DNA of 41,035 nt, taken from positions 1-41,035 of the forward strand of contig JAJRTS010000006.1 of assembly GCA_024278175.1 (NCBI GenBank). The letters run 5' to 3'. Below are positions 33,884 to 41,035 of this stretch, in pieces. Position numbers and translations under genes: made by a program. Position 1 is the stretch's first letter, and the number at the start of each line of letters is the position of its first letter. Source of the stretch: Gemmatimonadales bacterium. Its GTDB lineage: Bacteria; Gemmatimonadota; Glassbacteria; GWA2-58-10. Under the pieces are notes generated by a model. It did not search any database. It was not told where the DNA came from and saw only the letters and a list, made by a program, of their open reading frames with translations.

Positions 33884-34780
33884 TCAGAGGCCCAGCGTTT
33901 TACGGGCGGCACAGATGTATTCTGGGGTACTGCCGCAACACCCTCCCAGCAGCAGGACGCCGGCTTCCTTGAACCGCGGAGTGTAACCAGCCATCTGCTC
34001 CGCTGATTCCTGAAAGACGGTTGCGCCATCGATCACCTGGGGCGCGCCGGCGTTAGGCTGGGCCGCCACGGGAAGCTTGGTGGCCAGCGCCATCTCGGCC
34101 GTCACCAGCAGCATGTCTTCGCTGCCCATCCCACAGTTTGCCCCCACGGCCTGCACTCCCTCGGCTTCAAGCCGCCGGGCAACCTCGGTGGGAGAGATGC
34201 CCCACATGGTTTTCATTCCCCCGGGAGTTTTGTTGAAAGTCATCGATCCCAGCACCGGGATCTCACCCGCTACATCGCGCACCGCCTTCAGCGCGCAGAG
34301 CAACTCCTCTACGTCCATGAACGTCTCGAGCGCAACCATTCCCGCGCCGCCGCGCACCAGGCCCTCCACCTGTCTGGCATAGGCGTCAGTAATCACTTGC
34401 CGTGAAACGTTTCCACCCCACTCTTCCAGAATCTCCCCGCTGGGCCCCAGGTCACCGCAGACAACCGCCCGTCCGTCAGCGGCCTCCAGCGCGATTTCCA
34501 CCGCGGCCCGGTTAAGCTCCTCCGTCCGCCCTTCCAAACCGTAATGGGCCAACTTACGCGGATTGGAGCCGAATGTATTGGCAATGATGATATCGCTGCC
34601 GGCGGCCACGTTAGCGCGATGAATTTTAAGTATTGTCTTTCGCCCGTCGGGTTCAACGTTCCAGAGTTCGCCGCATTTTTCACTATCGGTAAGTCCCTCA
34701 CGCTGAAGCATCGTACCCATTGCGCTGTCAAGAAACAAGATGTTTTTCTCTGCCAGCTTATCGCGGATAAAGTTGTCCAT
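33884..34780 (-). CDS. Homocysteine S-methyltransferase domain protein (MetH N-terminal type)
   Basis: This 298-aa stand-alone zinc methyltransferase module transfers a methyl group to homocysteine. The sequence has the family start ILFLDSAMGTMLQREGL, ANTFGSNPRKL, GDLGPSGE and ALETFMDVEE. The zinc ligands are GANCG (about 215) and the Cys pair in GGCCGS (about 277-278). It corresponds to the first module of MetH and lacks folate, B12 and reactivation domains, so it needs a separate methyl donor (S-methylmethionine or a corrinoid protein). ATG at 34780 is preferred to the GTG at 34789, because GGTGA sits five bases before the ATG. It diverges from the adenosine-deaminase-family gene. Methionine-cycle involvement is inferred. 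Confidence 0.9.
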   Translation of the reverse strand: MDNFIRDKLAEKNILFLDSAMGTMLQREGLTDSEKCGELWNVEPDGRKTILKIHRANVAAGSDIIIANTFGSNPRKLAHYGLEGRTEELNRAAVEIALEAADGRAVVCGDLGPSGEILEEWGGNVSRQVITDAYARQVEGLVRGGAGMVALETFMDVEELLCALKAVRDVAGEIPVLGSMTFNKTPGGMKTMWGISPTEVARRLEAEGVQAVGANCGMGSEDMLLVTAEMALATKLPVAAQPNAGAPQVIDGATVFQESAEQMAGYTPRFKEAGVLLLGGCCGSTPEYICAARKTLGL

Positions 34781-35154
34781 CTCGGTCACCGGTCGCAGGG
34801 AGTTGAAAAGTGATATCTATAATCCTGAAAACCTAATATATTGGGCGGGCTAAAGCAAGGAGGGGCGGTATTGACAATGGAGGATGCGAAGGTGTTCGAA
34901 TCGTATGCGGGAACTAAATCCGGATTATTCACGAAGCCTGATTTGTGCGAGAGCAAGGAAGCGGGAACGCAGCTGTACAAATGTACCGCAAGTTCCGCGA
35001 TGACGCTGCTATTGCCGGCAAAGCAGGCGAGCCGAAGGTAAAAATATCGCGGCTTTTTACTTTGCGGGATTATGATCACAAATCAGGTCGAATTTTGAGC
35101 AATATTCCGGTAAGTTATAAGAATATTTACCGTAAAGAAGTGAGTGATATTTTT
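34781..35154. other. Divergent intergenic region with possible operator
   Basis: An inverted pair CGGTAA (35108-35113) and TTACCG (35127-35132) flanks a possible -10 box TATAAG (35116-35121), 34 nt before the ATG at 35155. A TTGAGC at 35095-35100 is 15 bp upstream of that box, which is tight. Translation of this stretch in the deaminase frame gives no family sequence, so it is treated as non-coding. A 55-codon frame from ATG 34877 has no support beyond being open. Confidence 0.35.
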
Positions 35155-36147
35155 ATGAATAATTCGGGTAAGATTGCAATCCCCAAAATAGAACTGCACG
35201 TGCATTTCGAGGGCTGTATCGGGCCGGAGCTGATGGCCCGGATGCGAGCCGGGGAAAAGATAAGCCGCCCGGAGCTGGACGCGCTCTACTCGTTCGACAA
35301 TTTCCCGGGATTTCTCAAGGCCTATGCCAGGGTTATGGCTGCGCTGGAGCAGCCGGGTGATTTTCGTGAGGCGGCCGGGTTTATCGCCGCCCGGCTGGCG
35401 GCCCGGGGCGTTGTCTATGTGGAATTCACGTTCACGCCTCTGCCCCACGTGCGGCGCGGACTGGAGCATGGCCGGGTGATTGAGGCGGTGCTGGCTGGTC
35501 TGGAGGACGCCCGCGCGGCAGGGGCAAAGCTTCAGGCGGCTTTCATCTACGATACGGTCAGGCAATGGGGAGGAGAGGCCGCCGAACAAAGCGCCCGGTT
35601 AGCCGTGGCCGATATGAAAGCGGGTCTGCCCGTGGTGGGGTTCGGTGTGGGCGGCGATGAGCTTGGTTGCCCGGCCACGGAGCTGCAGCCGGCATTCGAG
35701 ATGGCTGCCGCCGCCGGGCTGAAGCGCTATGTCCACGCCGGCGAGGTGGGAGGACCACAGAGCGTGCGCGAGGCCGTGGAAATCCTGGGAGCAAGCAGGA
35801 TCGGTCACGGAATCGCGGCCGCCGGGGACCCGGAGCTGCTGGCCGAGCTGGCCCGGAGGGGAGTGTGTCTGGACGTCTGCCCCACCAGCAACCTGTTCAC
35901 CCGCGCAGTGGACAGCTACGAAAAAAATCCCTGGCCAGCTATTGCCGCGGCGGGCGTGCCGGTAACTATCGGCAGCGATGACCCGGGGTTTTTCGGCGCG
36001 TGGCTGGACGAGGAACTGGAGCGCTGCGCCGCCGCTTGGCAGCTCGATCAGGCGGCCCTTCGCGGCCTGATGGTCACTGCCGCCCGGCACAGTTTCCAGC
36101 CGCGGGAGAAACGGGAAGAACTGGAAACCATCGTAGCCGGGATTTAG
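35155..36147 (+). CDS. Adenosine-deaminase-family nucleoside deaminase
   Basis: This is a TIM-barrel metal-dependent deaminase of 330 aa. The zinc ligands and catalytic residues are visible: HVHFEG near the N-terminus, HAGEVGG (with the proton-donor Glu), GHG and GSDDPGFF with the paired Asp. The frame is open up to 34945, but the upstream 70 codons do not resemble the family, and the ATG at 35155 gives the normal short lead-in before ELHVH. The SDDPxxF motif occurs in subgroups acting on adenosine and in aminodeoxyfutalosine deaminases of the futalosine menaquinone route. Substrate is therefore left open, and no menaquinone gene is in the window. It ends tail-to-tail with the LysR gene with a 4-nt stop-codon overlap. 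Confidence 0.88.
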   Translation: MNNSGKIAIPKIELHVHFEGCIGPELMARMRAGEKISRPELDALYSFDNFPGFLKAYARVMAALEQPGDFREAAGFIAARLAARGVVYVEFTFTPLPHVRRGLEHGRVIEAVLAGLEDARAAGAKLQAAFIYDTVRQWGGEAAEQSARLAVADMKAGLPVVGFGVGGDELGCPATELQPAFEMAAAAGLKRYVHAGEVGGPQSVREAVEILGASRIGHGIAAAGDPELLAELARRGVCLDVCPTSNLFTRAVDSYEKNPWPAIAAAGVPVTIGSDDPGFFGAWLDEELERCAAAWQLDQAALRGLMVTAARHSFQPREKREELETIVAGI

Positions 36148-37073
36148 CGCGGCTCCTGCATCCCGTCATATTCGGCAATCCACTCCGCCGGTTTGAGCTC
36201 CTCGCGCAGGATACTCAGGAACGCTCTCACCGAGGGGCTGAATACCTGCAACGGGCGGTAAATCAGCCCCAGTTGCCGCTCGAACGAGACATCCCCGGTG
36301 GGCAGCACCACCAGCGAACCTTCCTCCACCTCGCGCGCTATCGACATCTCCGGCATGATCGACACGCCCAGCCCGGCCTCCACCAGCTTCTTCATCGCCT
36401 CCGGGCGGTCGATTTCCATGTCCGGCTCCAGCTCGATTCCCGCCGAGCGGAATATCTGTTCGATAATGCCCCGGGTCACAGCTCCCCTTTTGTAAACGAT
36501 CATCGTGGTCTCGGCCAGCTCGGCAAGCGTAACCAGTTGCTTGCCCGCCAGCGGATGGCCCGCCGGAGCGATCGCCCGCATCACGTCGTTATAGACCGCA
36601 ATGCTCGTCAGGTTTGGTTCGCGCAGCGGCAGGGTGACGAACCCCAGGTCGTAGCGGCTCTCGCGCACTCCGCGGCTGATATTAGCCGTGTCGTCCACCT
36701 CGATGGAAATCTCCACCCGCGGAAACCGGCTGTGGAACACGCGGAATATGCGCGGCAGTACGTAGATACTCATCACGTCCACCGTGCCCAGGTACAGGCG
36801 GCCGGTCTGCAGGCTTTTCAGGTCCTCCAGAATGGCTGTCGCCTCGCGCACCTGCTGGAAAATCCGCCTGGTGTGGGTGTGGAGCACCTCGCCCGCACGG
36901 GTGAGCCGCACCGATCTGCCGGTCCGCTCGAACATGCGCTGGCCCAGCCCGTCCTCCAGCCTTTTTACCTGGTTACTCACCGCCGGTTGGGTCAGATGCA
37001 GCTCGCGGGCGGCGGCGGTGAAACTGCCGGTTTCGGCTACCGCGTGGAAATAGCGCAACTGTTCAAGGTACAT
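36144..37073 (-). CDS. LysR-family transcriptional regulator
   Basis: This 309-aa regulator has an N-terminal winged helix-turn-helix (about 1-60; LRYFHAVAETGSFTAAARELHLTQPAVSNQVKRLE truncated here to its core GSFTAAAREL and QPAVSNQVK) and a type 2 periplasmic-binding-like effector domain (about 90-295). GGGAGG lies immediately before the ATG at 37073. A TATAAT at 37118-37123 and an ATC-N9-GAT palindrome at 37140-37154 lie in the shared divergent gap with the inositol-phosphate synthase gene. It may therefore repress itself and control that gene. The effector is unknown. LysR genes often control the divergently transcribed neighbour, which supports but does not prove the link. Confidence 0.92.
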   Translation of the reverse strand: MYLEQLRYFHAVAETGSFTAAARELHLTQPAVSNQVKRLEDGLGQRMFERTGRSVRLTRAGEVLHTHTRRIFQQVREATAILEDLKSLQTGRLYLGTVDVMSIYVLPRIFRVFHSRFPRVEISIEVDDTANISRGVRESRYDLGFVTLPLREPNLTSIAVYNDVMRAIAPAGHPLAGKQLVTLAELAETTMIVYKRGAVTRGIIEQIFRSAGIELEPDMEIDRPEAMKKLVEAGLGVSIMPEMSIAREVEEGSLVVLPTGDVSFERQLGLIYRPLQVFSPSVRAFLSILREELKPAEWIAEYDGMQEPR

Positions 37074-37117
37074 CCCGCCTCCCTGGCAACAGCTTAAGCC
37101 CGGCGCTTCGCCGGCCG

Positions 37118-37123
37118 ATTATA
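37118..37123 (-). promoter_or_regulatory. -10 box of the LysR gene
   Basis: A perfect TATAAT on the minus strand lies 45 bp before the LysR start, with no good -35 hexamer. The LysR-type palindrome at 37140-37154 covers the -35 region, which is the usual autoregulatory arrangement. Confidence 0.5.
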
Positions 37124-37139
37124 ATTACAGTAAAGATGA

Positions 37140-37154
37140 ATCATAAGCCATGAT
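37140..37154. promoter_or_regulatory. LysR-type binding site, ATC-N9-GAT
   Basis: ATCATAAGCCATGAT has an exact ATC-N9-GAT (and T-N11-A) layout with four-base inverted arms ATCA/TGAT. It sits between the LysR start and the promoter of the divergent inositol-phosphate synthase gene. It lies about 26 bp upstream of that gene's -35 box. Confidence 0.5.
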
Positions 37155-37179
37155 TATAAGATATATAAGAATAATAGAT

Positions 37180-37207
37180 TTGACAAATGTTTATATTTTC
37201 GTAAGAT
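37180..37207 (+). promoter_or_regulatory. Promoter for myo-inositol-phosphate synthase
   Basis: A perfect TTGACA (37180-37185) is followed after 16 bp by TAAGAT (37202-37207). The start would be near 37214, leaving a leader of about 148 nt. The surrounding region (37130-37215) is very AT-rich compared with the rest of the window. Confidence 0.5.
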
Positions 37208-37361
37208 TATTCAAACGTGATTCTCACAGTCGGCTGTTATCTGGCGGTGAATTTGATAAACAGGTGGCGCGACCCGACACAACGGCTGCGGGACGGTCTG
37301 GTAGCGGGATCGGGAGAAAACGTGGCGGCGCAAATTAACCTGCAAATATGACGGAGGAACG

Positions 37362-38489
37362 ATGAGCAAGAAAATCAAGGTAACGATAGTCGGCGTGGGT
37401 AACTGTGCCAGTTCGCTGGTACAGGGAGTTGAATACTATAAGGAAGCCAGCGAAACCGAGCTGATTCCGGGCCTGATGCACACCAACCTGGGTGGTTACC
37501 ATATCGGCGAAGTCGAGTTCGTGGCCGCCGTGGATGTCAATGCCGCCAAGGTGGGCAAGGATCTCTCCGAGGCGATCTACACCGAGCCGAACAATACGTT
37601 CAAGTTCTGCGACGTTCCCCAAAGCGGCGTGAAGGTTGGCCGTGGGCGGTTGCTGGACGGGATCGGCAAGTACGTCGGCGAGGTTATCGACATCTCCGAC
37701 GAGCCGGAAGTCGACATGGTCAAACTGCTCAAGGACAGCCGGACCGACGTGCTGGTCAGCTATCTGCCCGTGGGCAGCGAGAAAGCGACCCGCTGGTACG
37801 CCGAGCAGGCGCTCGAGGCCGGTGTGGGTTTTGTCAACTGCATCCCTGTCTTTATCGCCAAGGACAAGCAGTGGGCCGAGCGTTTCCGCGCCAGGGGCCT
37901 GCCGATTGTGGGCGATGATATCAAGAGCCAGGTGGGAGCCACTATCGTCCATCGCGTGCTGACCCGCCTGTTCCTCGACCGCGGGGTCAAGCTGATGCGC
38001 ACCAGCCAGCTCAACGTGGGCGGCAACACCGATTTCCTCAACATGCTCGAGCGCGAGCGGCTGGAGAGCAAGAAAATCTCCAAGACCAACGCTGTCACCA
38101 GCCAGCTCGATTACGATATTGGCGCCCGTAACGTCCATGTCGGCCCCAGCGACTATGTCAGTTGGCTTGACGACCGCAAGTGGGCGCATATCCGCATGGA
38201 AGGCCAGACTTTCGGTGACGTGCCGCTCAATGTGGAGCTCAAGCTGGAGGTCTGGGACAGCCCCAACTCGGCCGGTGTGGTGATCGATGCGATCCGCTGC
38301 TGCAAGCTGGCGCTCGATAACGGCGTGGGCGGCCCGCTTTTGGGCCCCTCGGCCTATTTCATGAAAAGCCCGCCGTTCCAGTACCCGGACGATGAGTGCC
38401 ACCGGATGGTGGAGGATTTCATCGGTAACATGGCCCCCGGTCACGCTCCGGCCCGGGACAAGGAAGCCGAACTGGCGGCGGCCAAGTAA
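37362..38489 (+). CDS. ino1: myo-Inositol-1-phosphate synthase
   Basis: It converts glucose 6-phosphate to 1D-myo-inositol 3-phosphate using NAD+. The 375-aa length and sequence fit the short archaeal/actinobacterial type. The NAD-binding [12 protein letters not shown] motif is near residue 12. The conserved [49 protein letters not shown] and [17 protein letters not shown] segments follow in order, including the catalytic Lys/Asp-rich region. ACGGAGGAACG precedes the ATG. It stands alone, divergent from the LysR gene. With the phosphatidylinositol-phosphate-synthase-like enzyme encoded at 19242-19859 it would supply the head group for inositol phospholipids. A strong terminator follows. Confidence 0.95.
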   Translation: MSKKIKVTIVGVGNCASSLVQGVEYYKEASETELIPGLMHTNLGGYHIGEVEFVAAVDVNAAKVGKDLSEAIYTEPNNTFKFCDVPQSGVKVGRGRLLDGIGKYVGEVIDISDEPEVDMVKLLKDSRTDVLVSYLPVGSEKATRWYAEQALEAGVGFVNCIPVFIAKDKQWAERFRARGLPIVGDDIKSQVGATIVHRVLTRLFLDRGVKLMRTSQLNVGGNTDFLNMLERERLESKKISKTNAVTSQLDYDIGARNVHVGPSDYVSWLDDRKWAHIRMEGQTFGDVPLNVELKLEVWDSPNSAGVVIDAIRCCKLALDNGVGGPLLGPSAYFMKSPPFQYPDDECHRMVEDFIGNMAPGHAPARDKEAELAAAK

Positions 38490-38517
38490 GTTTACGACTA
38501 ATTTATGATAATGATAT

Positions 38518-38560
38518 CCCCCCGGCAGCGGCGCGAACCGCTACGGGGGGCTTTCTTTTT
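38518..38560 (+). terminator. Rho-independent terminator
   Basis: CCCCCCG pairs with CGGGGGG, and an inner AGCGG pairs with CCGCT (bulges GC and A, loop CGCGAA). The stem is followed by CTTTCTTTTT, 29 nt after the inositol-phosphate synthase stop. Confidence 0.9.
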
Positions 38561-38741
38561 GTAGCAGAGTTTCGCCGGATTTATTATCTTTCCCCCTGCC
38601 GGGAAGTATACTCCCGAGCCTTAATGAAAAGGAAACCTTTGATTGAATTTCAGTCCGGTTGTGAGAATTATTTATTGGCATCCTTAAATCGAAAGCTATG
38701 ATGACAAAAAGAGCTGTCAGCTCTAATTTACCAAATATTTT

Positions 38742-38790
38742 GTAGGGGCGGACCCATGGGTCCGCCCGCTGGCGAGTGACCGGTCGCCCT
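38742..38790. repeat. Copy E of the GTAGGGGC repeat with a perfect 22-bp palindrome
   Basis: GTAGGGGC at 38742-38749 overlaps a perfect 22-bp palindrome at 38746-38767 (arms GGGCGGACCCA). A weaker GGCGA...TCGCC hairpin follows (38771-38787). The gap 38561-38865 otherwise contains a short AGAGCT-GTC-AGCTCT hairpin (38711-38725) and no gene. Confidence 0.8.
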
Positions 38791-38865
38791 CAAGGGTTCT
38801 CGGAATTATTTTTTCAAAGGTCTCAAAAGATCAATTTACCCCTACCCCTTACCCCAGCGGAGATA

Positions 38866-41035
38866 ATGGTTCATCGCATAGAAGTAGGATTCGCCGACGG
38901 CATAGCCGATGCACGCGCTCAGAGCGTGGCCCGCTCGATGGCCGAGGACCTCGGCCTCACGGTGGAGCGTGTACGCACCGTGGAAGTCTATACCACCAAC
39001 GTGGAACTTTCGCCGGAGCAACTCGAGCGCTTGGGGGCTGAGCTGTTCGCCGACCCGGTGATCCAGCTCTACAGTGTCGATTCGCCCCTTCACGAGCAGG
39101 GTGATTTCGACTGGCTGATCGAGGTGGGCTTTCGCCCCGGAGTGACCGACAACGTAGGCCACTCGGCCGCCCAGGGCATGCAGGACATGCTGGGCGTGCA
39201 TCCGGCAGATGGCGAGGGCTTTTTTACCGGCCGCCAGTACCTGTTCGACGGCCGGCTCTCCCGCCGGGATGTCGAGCGGATCGTGTCCGGGCTGCTGGCC
39301 AACGACCTGATCGAGCGCAGCCGGATTATCAGCCGCGATCAGTGGAACAGCGGTGAGCGTGTTATGGCCCAGGCCCCGCTGGTCCCGGGCGGTGCGCCGC
39401 CGCCGGTGGCCGAGTATGATCTTGAGATTGACGACGACAAGTTGCTGCGCATCAGCGAGGACGGCGTGCTCTCGCTCACGCTGGAGGAGATGAAGGCTGT
39501 CCAGGCCCACTACCGTGGCGAGCAGGTCCGCAAGCGGCGCGCGGAGTTCGGCCTGGGGCCTAACCCCACCGATGTGGAGCTCGAATGTATCGCCCAGACC
39601 TGGAGCGAGCATTGCAAGCACAAGATTTTCAGCGCCGCTATCGACTATACCGACCACAACGGCCACACCGAGCGGATCGACAGCGTGTTCAAGAGCTTCA
39701 TCCGCCGCTCCACGATGGAGATCGGCGAGCGGGTGGACTGGCTGATCTCGGTGTTCCACGACAATGCTGGCCTGGTGGCGTTCGATGACGAGTGGGCGCT
39801 GGCGATGAAAGTCGAGACCCACAACTCGCCCTCGGCGCTGGATCCCTATGGCGGAGCGATGACCGGGATTGTCGGGGTCAACCGCGACATCCTCGGCACC
39901 GGGATCGGCTGCCGGATGATTTTCAATACCGATGTTTTCTGTTTCGCCCGCCCGGACTACGACAAGCCCCTCGAGGGCAAGCTCCTGCATCCCAAGCGTA
40001 TCTTCAAGGGCGTGCACCGTGGTGTGCGCGACGGCGGCAACCAGAGCGGAATCCCCACGGTCAACGGGGCGATCGTGTTCGACGACCGCTACCGTGGCAA
40101 GCCGCTGGTGTTTTGCGGTACCGGTGGCCTGATCCCGCGCGAGGTGTGCGGCAGGCCCAGCCACGAGAAGCCTATCGCCCACGGCGACCGGATCGTGATG
40201 GTCGGCGGGCGGATCGGCAAGGACGGGATCCACGGCGCCACGTTCAGCAGCCTGGAGCTGGATGAGTCCAGCCCGGCGAGCGCGGTGCAGATCGGCGATC
40301 CGATTACCCAGAAAAAAATGGCGGATTGTCTGATCGAGGCCCGCGACAGCGGACTGATCCGCACCCTGACAGATAACGGCGCGGGTGGCCTGAGCAGCTC
40401 CGTGGGCGAGATGGCCGAGCTGGCGGGCGGCGCGGAACTTCACCTGGAGCGCGCCCCGCTCAAGTATCCCGGTCTGGCGCCGTGGGAGATCCTGCTCAGC
40501 GAGGCCCAGGAGCGGATGTCCGTGGTGGTGACCCCCGGGGACATCGACGCGTTCATGGCCCTCTGTGCCCGTCACGAGGTGGAAGCCACCGATCTTGGCC
40601 AGTTCACCGGCAGCGGTCTGCTGCACGTGCTCTACGACGGCCGCACCGTGGCCGCGCTGGACCTGAAGTTTCTCCACGACGGCCTTCCGCGTCTGGAGCT
40701 TAAAGCCCGGTGGACCCCGCCCACGCTGGCCGGGCCGTCACTGCCCGCCGAGGATGCCGGCTGCGGCGAAGCGCTGCTGAAGCTGATGGGCCGGTTCAAC
40801 GTGTGCAGCAAGGAAGCGATTGTCCGCCAGTACGACCACGAGGTGCAGGCCGCCACCATGATCAAGCCGTTCTGCGGCTCCCGCGCCGATGGCCCCTCCG
40901 ACGCCGCCGTTGTCCGGCCCGTGCCCGACAGCAAGCGCGGTGTGGTGGTGGGCTGCGGGATTGTCCCGCGCTACAGCGATCTGGACGCCTACAGCATGGC
41001 CGCCTGCGCTATCGATGAGGCGGTGCGCAACGTGG
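38866..41035 (+). CDS. purL: Phosphoribosylformylglycinamidine synthase with duplicated PurS-like N-terminus, partial
   Basis: It catalyses the ATP-dependent amidation of FGAR in purine synthesis. The frame begins with ATG 38866 (GGAG at 38859-38862, close to the start) and stays open to the window end, 723 codons, so the 3' end is missing. The N-terminus has two PurS-like halves: HRIEVGFADGIADARAQ (about 3-70) and WLIEVGFRPGVTDNVGHS (about 82-160). This matches long PurSL-type enzymes whose N-terminal domain mimics a PurS dimer. The synthetase core follows, with TWSEHCKHKIF, VETHNSPSALDPYGGA, GVRDGGNQSGIP, DNGAGGLSSSVGEMA and LSEAQERM. Whether a PurQ glutaminase domain is fused cannot be seen. 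The large minus-strand open frame opposite it is not a gene. Confidence 0.95.
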   Translation, partial: MVHRIEVGFADGIADARAQSVARSMAEDLGLTVERVRTVEVYTTNVELSPEQLERLGAELFADPVIQLYSVDSPLHEQGDFDWLIEVGFRPGVTDNVGHSAAQGMQDMLGVHPADGEGFFTGRQYLFDGRLSRRDVERIVSGLLANDLIERSRIISRDQWNSGERVMAQAPLVPGGAPPPVAEYDLEIDDDKLLRISEDGVLSLTLEEMKAVQAHYRGEQVRKRRAEFGLGPNPTDVELECIAQTWSEHCKHKIFSAAIDYTDHNGHTERIDSVFKSFIRRSTMEIGERVDWLISVFHDNAGLVAFDDEWALAMKVETHNSPSALDPYGGAMTGIVGVNRDILGTGIGCRMIFNTDVFCFARPDYDKPLEGKLLHPKRIFKGVHRGVRDGGNQSGIPTVNGAIVFDDRYRGKPLVFCGTGGLIPREVCGRPSHEKPIAHGDRIVMVGGRIGKDGIHGATFSSLELDESSPASAVQIGDPITQKKMADCLIEARDSGLIRTLTDNGAGGLSSSVGEMAELAGGAELHLERAPLKYPGLAPWEILLSEAQERMSVVVTPGDIDAFMALCARHEVEATDLGQFTGSGLLHVLYDGRTVAALDLKFLHDGLPRLELKARWTPPTLAGPSLPAEDAGCGEALLKLMGRFNVCSKEAIVRQYDHEVQAATMIKPFCGSRADGPSDAAVVRPVPDSKRGVVVGCGIVPRYSDLDAYSMAACAIDEAVRNV

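Noticed and set aside
34945-35154. 70-codon N-terminal extension of the adenosine-deaminase-family protein
   Set aside because: The segment does not resemble the family. The ATG at 35155 gives the normal N-terminus, and a possible promoter lies between.
38842-40677. 611-codon open frame on the minus strand
   Set aside because: It is the antisense of purL. The opposite strand carries many conserved PurL motifs, which decides the coding strand.

Overview
The window looks like a chromosomal piece of an uncultured, GC-rich, Gram-negative-type bacterium of the FCB group (Fibrobacteres-Chlorobi-Bacteroidetes and related candidate phyla such as Glassbacteria or Zixibacteria). The main evidence is three giant secreted proteins ending in a FlgD-like/type IX (type A) sorting domain with the [13 protein letters not shown] signature. 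Cohesin and dockerin modules, a GspE-type ATPase, an inositol-lipid pathway and abundant GTAGGGGC palindromic intergenic repeats also fit. The lineage is an inference; no rRNA gene is present. No phage, CRISPR array, tRNA or transposase gene was seen.

Region 1 (1-15,660): four large + strand genes for exported multi-domain proteins. The first has a cohesin-like module, about ten Ig/cadherin-like repeats and a C-terminal dockerin pair. The second is 1,597 aa and its sorting domain is cut by an in-frame TAA. The third has about six cohesin-like modules, an FN3 domain and a dockerin-type EF-hand; the fourth has three cohesin-like modules. Hairpins separate the last three, and a perfect-consensus sigma70-type promoter precedes the second. 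No catalytic domain was recognised, so this looks like a surface-matrix or scaffold locus rather than an ordinary cellulosome.

Region 2 (15,660-20,570): a minus-strand operon (amidase half and synthetase half of glutamine-dependent NAD synthetase, then ytxG- and ytxH-like stress proteins) diverges from a + strand operon (thioredoxin, phosphatidylinositol-phosphate-synthase-like enzyme, thymidylate kinase). The NAD synthetase halves overlap out of frame at an A6 run, which suggests a frameshift or a sequence error in one fused gene.

Region 3 (20,570-29,350): a GAF-MshEN-GspE/PilB-type ATPase diverges from an operon encoding an ExeA-like AAA ATPase with two zinc ribbons, a membrane-anchored helical protein and an exported TPR protein with a cysteine-less SUMF1 domain; a TPR-like protein follows. 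This looks like an unfamiliar export or envelope-assembly module.

Region 4 (29,350-41,035): a repeat-rich gap, a heterodimeric ABC exporter, a second repeat-rich gap, a homocysteine methyltransferase domain protein, an adenosine-deaminase-family enzyme, a LysR regulator divergent from myo-inositol-1-phosphate synthase, and a purL (PurS-like N-terminus) running off the window end. The inositol-phosphate synthase and the PIP-synthase-like enzyme of region 2 together predict inositol phospholipids.
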